Shown: positions 61,074 to 64,000 of the stretch, piece after piece
Layout of the letters: each line of letters opens with the position of its first letter
Numbering within the stretch: the stretch's first letter is position 1
Source of the DNA: Chlorobiaceae bacterium
Lineage (GTDB): Bacteria > Bacteroidota > Chlorobiia > Chlorobiales > Chlorobiaceae
Direction: 5' to 3'
NCBI GenBank assembly: GCA_013334865.1
Contig: JAAXWS010000007.1
Coordinates: 1 to 64,000 of the forward strand
DNA length: 64,000 nucleotides
Made by a program: the position numbers and the translations under genes
Notes under the pieces: generated by a model
Told to the model about the DNA's origin: nothing
The model's input: only the letters and a program-made list of their open reading frames with translations
The model's database searches: none

Positions 61074-62351
61074 CTAATCCGGGATGAACATCCTCACCGA
61101 CGCAGCGCTCATGACGAGCGTGGCGATCCAGCCGAGGGCGAGGATGGGCCTGCTCGCAGTGAATTCTCCCATCACCGACCGCTTCGTCGCGAGGATCAGG
61201 ATCACCGCCATGAGCGGCACGGCGATCACGCCGTTGATGACTGCGCTCCAGAAGAGGGCCTTCATCGGGCTGACCGGCGAGTACTGGATGACCAAAGCCA
61301 CCAGCACGCTCAGGGCGATGATGCCGTAGAACCCCTTCGCATCCTTCGCCTTGCGCTCCAGGCCCTCATTCCAGCCGAGGGCCTCCGACAGGGCATACGC
61401 CCCGGAGCCTGCCAGCACCGGCACGCCGATGAACCCGACCCCGAGGATCCCCAGCGCGAAGAGCAGGTAGGCGAACTCGCCTGCGAGCGGCCTGAGGGCG
61501 CTCGCAGCCTGGGCGGCCGTTTCAATCTCCCTTATGCCCGCAACGTGCAGCGTGACGGCGGTCGCGAGCATGATGAACCAGGCGGTGAGGTCCGAGTAGA
61601 GCATGCCGCTCCAGGTATCCCACCGGATGCGGCGCAACTCTTCGACGGCCTTTGCCGGGGTTGACGCAAGCGGTGGATCGGCAGGCTCCTTCTGCATCTC
61701 CTCGACCTCCTCTGAGGCCTGCCAGAAGAAGAGGTAGGGGCTGATGGTGGTGCCGAAGACGCCGACGATCACCGCGGCGGCGTCGGGCCCGGTGCCGAAG
61801 TGCGGCAGAAAGGTGCGCTGCGCAACCAGCGCCCAGGGCACGTGCACGGTGAAGAGCACGGCCGCGTAGGCCAGCAGGGAGAGGGTCAGCCATTTGAGGA
61901 AGAAGACATAGCGGTGGTAGGGCACGAAAACCTGCAGCAGAAGGGTGCCGAAGACGAACAGGGCGGTCATCAGGTGGCGGTCGATGCCGGTCACCAGTTC
62001 CGCGACCTCTCCCATCGCCGCCACGTCGGCCGCGATGTTCAGGGTGTTGGCGACGAGCAGCAGCAGCACGACGCTTTGCAGCACCACCGGAGGGAATGCC
62101 TCCTTGATGTTCGCGGCAAGCCCCCTGCCCGTCACGCGGCCTATGCGGGCGCACAGCGACTGTATGGCCGACATCATGGGGTAGGCGAGCGGCATCGTCC
62201 AGAGCATGTCGAGCCCGAAGCGCGCACCGGCCTGCGAATAGGTGGCGATGCCGCTCGGGTCGTCGTCCGCCACGCCGGTGATCAGCCCCGGCCCTATCCG
62301 GGCGAGCGGGTGCTCCCTGAGCCTCGATACAAGAAAACGAAATAGCTTCAT
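61074..62351 (-). CDS. Divergent Nramp-family metal ion transporter
   Basis: The 425-residue polytopic protein (about 11 TM) has the Nramp fold, but the ion-binding motifs differ from standard MntH. TM1 reads VADDDPSGIATY (DDDPSG at 29-34) where Nramp has DPGN. TM6 reads TTISPYLFF (201-209) where Nramp has a conserved AxxMPH with a metal-binding Met. Replacing the soft Met ligand suggests a hard cation such as Mg2+ or Mn2+ rather than a broad transition-metal substrate. It is convergent with the mgtA-EIIA pair and divergent from the CDF exporter, forming a cation island. Confidence 0.85.
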   Translation of the reverse strand: MKLFRFLVSRLREHPLARIGPGLITGVADDDPSGIATYSQAGARFGLDMLWTMPLAYPMMSAIQSLCARIGRVTGRGLAANIKEAFPPVVLQSVVLLLLVANTLNIAADVAAMGEVAELVTGIDRHLMTALFVFGTLLLQVFVPYHRYVFFLKWLTLSLLAYAAVLFTVHVPWALVAQRTFLPHFGTGPDAAAVIVGVFGTTISPYLFFWQASEEVEEMQKEPADPPLASTPAKAVEELRRIRWDTWSGMLYSDLTAWFIMLATAVTLHVAGIREIETAAQAASALRPLAGEFAYLLFALGILGVGFIGVPVLAGSGAYALSEALGWNEGLERKAKDAKGFYGIIALSVLVALVIQYSPVSPMKALFWSAVINGVIAVPLMAVILILATKRSVMGEFTASRPILALGWIATLVMSAASVRMFIPD

Positions 62352-62370
62352 CGGATTCCCTTTATCATAG

Positions 62371-62394
62371 CCGGAAGTTCCCAGGGGGTTCCGG
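62371..62394. promoter_or_regulatory. Dyad CCGGAA-N12-TTCCGG between Nramp-like and CDF genes
   Basis: 6-bp arms with a 12-bp centre in the 111-bp divergent gap, close to the Nramp-like start. It is a plausible operator shared by an importer and an exporter, but short enough to arise by chance. Confidence 0.3.
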
Positions 62395-62462
62395 ACCCTC
62401 CTGGCGTTTCAATCCAGAACGGCTTTTTACCGGAAATAAGTTGCCTGCGACGATATCGCTTC

Positions 62463-63461
62463 ATGCGGAACGATTCTGGACGTATTTTTCTTTCTGGCAT
62501 ATCCTCAACCGAAACCCTGCAGGAGATGACGGTTCACCACCACCATCACGGCCACGACCATGATCACGCTCATGGCCACGATCATCACCACCATCACCAT
62601 GCGGCCGGGAACATCAGGACGGCATTTTTCCTGAACCTTGGGTTCACCGTCGTCGAGATCGTCGGAGGTTTCCTGACCAACAGCACGGCGATCCTTGCCG
62701 ACGCGGCCCATGACCTCGGGGACTGCTTCGCCCTCGGACAGGCCTGGTATTTCGAACGGCTTTCCGGAAAACAGGGGAACGAGCGATACACCTATGGTTA
62801 CAAACGGTTCTCGATATTCGGGGCATTGATCAGTACGCTGCTGCTTGTCGTCAGTTCGCTGTTCATCCTGACGCGTGCTGTTCCCCGTATCCTTGAACCT
62901 ACCCGTCCGGATGCAGGCGGCATGGTCTTCCTCGCCATCGCCGGCGTGGCCGTGAACGGTATTGCCATGTTGCGCCTTTCCAGGGAGCGGGGGGTGAACA
63001 CCCGGGTTGTGGCGCTGCACCTGCTCGAGGATGTGCTCGGCTGGGTTGCCGTACTTGTGGTTTCCGTGGTGATGCTCTTCGTCGACCTTCCGGTGCTCGA
63101 CCCGATCCTTGCCGTGCTGATCACCCTTTACATCCTTGCCAACGTCGTCAGGAACCTCAAATCGATGCTGCCGATCTTCCTGCAGGCGGTGCCCGACGAC
63201 GTCAGCCTCGACACGATCGTTCACGAGATCGAAGGCATGCCGCGGGTGCGGGCCGTGCACCACGCCCACATCTGGTCTCTTGACGGCGAGCACAATGTCT
63301 TTACGGCCCATCTTGAACTCGACTGCCAGCCATCGCCGGAAGAGTACGCGGCAGCAAAGGACGCGATCCGCGGTATCGTCCAGCGGCATGGCCTGTACCA
63401 CTCGACGGTCGAACTCGAATTCCCCGGCGAGGTGTGCCGGAACGTATTGCCGCCGCGGTGA
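62463..63461 (+). CDS. CDF-family zinc/cobalt/cadmium efflux protein with His-rich N-terminus
   Basis: This 332-residue cation diffusion facilitator has a run of 22 residues, mostly His with Asp and Gly, at 25-46, expected to bind Zn2+ in the cytoplasm. Both metal-site motifs are present: HDLGD (HxxxD) in TM2 (His 83, Asp 87) and HLLED in TM5, the ZitB/CzcD zinc-type signature. The C-terminal cytoplasmic ferredoxin-like domain (about 230-325) with VHHAHIWSLDG is intact. The start is ATG 62463. An ATG at 62526, only 1 bp after GGAG, would remove 21 residues but keep the His run. A 136-bp gap with an inverted array follows. Confidence 0.9.
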   Translation: MRNDSGRIFLSGISSTETLQEMTVHHHHHGHDHDHAHGHDHHHHHHAAGNIRTAFFLNLGFTVVEIVGGFLTNSTAILADAAHDLGDCFALGQAWYFERLSGKQGNERYTYGYKRFSIFGALISTLLLVVSSLFILTRAVPRILEPTRPDAGGMVFLAIAGVAVNGIAMLRLSRERGVNTRVVALHLLEDVLGWVAVLVVSVVMLFVDLPVLDPILAVLITLYILANVVRNLKSMLPIFLQAVPDDVSLDTIVHEIEGMPRVRAVHHAHIWSLDGEHNVFTAHLELDCQPSPEEYAAAKDAIRGIVQRHGLYHSTVELEFPGEVCRNVLPPR

Positions 63462-63479
63462 CGAGGAAGTGTGGGCGAT

Positions 63480-63568
63480 GTGGACTTGGTGGGCCGTGTG
63501 GACGATGTGGACAGCGGAGGAACTTTGGCGCCTGAACCTGGTGTTGGTCTTTTGTCCACCAAGTCCAC
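63480..63568. repeat. Inverted word array after the CDF gene
   Basis: GTGGACTTGGTGG (63480-63492) is the exact reverse complement of 63556-63568. The left side is a run of GTGGAC/GATGTGG words, while the right side is its complement, TTGTCCACC. It lies between the CDF gene (ending 63461) and the lipocalin start (63598) and can form a long stem. Confidence 0.7.
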
Positions 63569-63597
63569 TGAACAAAACGGATCAAGGAGATAACGCC

Positions 63598-64000
63598 ATG
63601 AAGAGAGTCATCCTCTCCCTGCTGCTCCTTGGGCTTGCCGGTTGTGCCGGTGCTCCCGAGGGCATCGTCGCGGTCGACCGTTTCGACCTCAAACGCTACC
63701 TGGGTACCTGGTACGAAGTCGCCAGGATCGAGAACCGTTTCGAAAAGGGCACCGAACAGGTCTCGGCCAACTACTCGCTCAGGGAGGACGGGAAGGTCAA
63801 GGTCCTCAACCGGGGGTACGACCCGGTGCAGAAGAGGTGGAAGAGCGCCGAAGGCAAGGCGAAGTTCGCCGGCGACCCGACGGTCGGGGCGCTCGCGGTC
63901 TCATTCTTCGGCCCTTTCTACGGCGGTTACAACGTCTTCGAGCTTGACCGTGACAACTACTCCTGGGCGATGGTCGCCGGCAGCAGCCGCGACTACCTCT
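63598..64000 (+). CDS. blc: Lipocalin lipoprotein (Blc type), cut by the right edge
   Basis: The open frame from ATG 63598 runs to the window edge (134 codons), so the C-terminus is missing. It starts MKRVILSLLLLGLAGCAGAP, a lipoprotein signal with the lipobox LAGC, then DRFDLKRYLGTWYEVARIE, the lipocalin GxWYE signature, then FEKGTEQVSANY and the second conserved block VSFFGPFYGGYNVFELD. Blc proteins are outer-membrane lipoproteins that bind hydrophobic ligands and are induced by envelope stress. AAGGAG lies 9 bp upstream. Confidence 0.88.
   Translation, partial: MKRVILSLLLLGLAGCAGAPEGIVAVDRFDLKRYLGTWYEVARIENRFEKGTEQVSANYSLREDGKVKVLNRGYDPVQKRWKSAEGKAKFAGDPTVGALAVSFFGPFYGGYNVFELDRDNYSWAMVAGSSRDYL

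Overview
The window looks like chromosomal DNA of a green sulfur bacterium (Chlorobiota; Chlorobium or Chlorobaculum type). The evidence is indirect. It carries a monomeric NADP-dependent isocitrate dehydrogenase of the kind used in the reductive TCA cycle, a class I fructose-1,6-bisphosphatase, an ArsA-like ATPase with a C-terminal HSP20-type domain, GC-rich coding DNA, and -10 elements that read TAYCTT instead of TATAAT. No rRNA, tRNA, CRISPR array, prophage or photosynthesis gene was seen, so the assignment is an inference. About 53 protein genes are supported, including one cut by each window edge.

Layout. 1-400: the 3' end of an IS3-family transposase and a cluster of five GC-rich hairpins. 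390-3964 (minus): an Mla/MCE lipid-transport operon (mlaE-mlaF-mlaD) ending in a serine hydrolase. 4115-7403 (minus): a PHP phosphoesterase, then uppP-rdgB-pdxJ. 7605-11206 (plus): mutS2, pgsA, pgpA. 11193-15172 (minus): dxs, a YjbQ protein and a GH13 amylase. 15369-20018 (plus): phhB, a PcrA/UvrD helicase, an MJ1255-like glycosyltransferase and aat. 20269-24864 (plus): a complete branched-chain amino acid type ABC importer (livKHMGF order). 25001-29982 (plus): an ArsA-like ATPase, fabI and icd. 30065-34936: a secreted cyclophilin, an L,D-transpeptidase-like protein, a YmdB-type phosphoesterase, an M20 dipeptidase and fbp. 35139-36851 (plus): recJ.

36916-40871 (minus) is a tightly overlapping envelope glycosylation operon: a PAP2 phosphatase, an ArnT-like GT, an ArnC/DPM-like GT2 and a flippase-like membrane protein. 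41240-55599 (plus) is the most unusual part. Ten co-directional genes with gaps of 60 bp or less end in a strong terminator. They encode a secreted AGE-like alpha/alpha-toroid protein, an NTT/MFS-HEAT fusion, a secreted protein with four tandem carbohydrate-binding-like repeats, a secreted ankyrin-VOC fusion, a STAS protein, a secreted DJ-1/PfpI protein, a sensor PP2C phosphatase fused to an RsbW-like kinase domain, an NTF2-like secreted protein, a second STAS protein and the glycogen debranching enzyme GlgX. This looks like a partner-switching module wired to glucan metabolism and the periplasm, with no sigma factor present.

55717-64000: thiM, purU, then a divalent-cation island (MgtA-type ATPase, an EIIA-domain protein, a divergent Nramp-like carrier and a His-rich CDF exporter) and a lipocalin lipoprotein cut by the right edge.

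Across the window, several gene ends carry short word-array or palindromic elements: hexamer and heptamer arrays, inverted-repeat arrays, and a 20-bp palindrome found twice. In at least two places they supply the last codons of genes.
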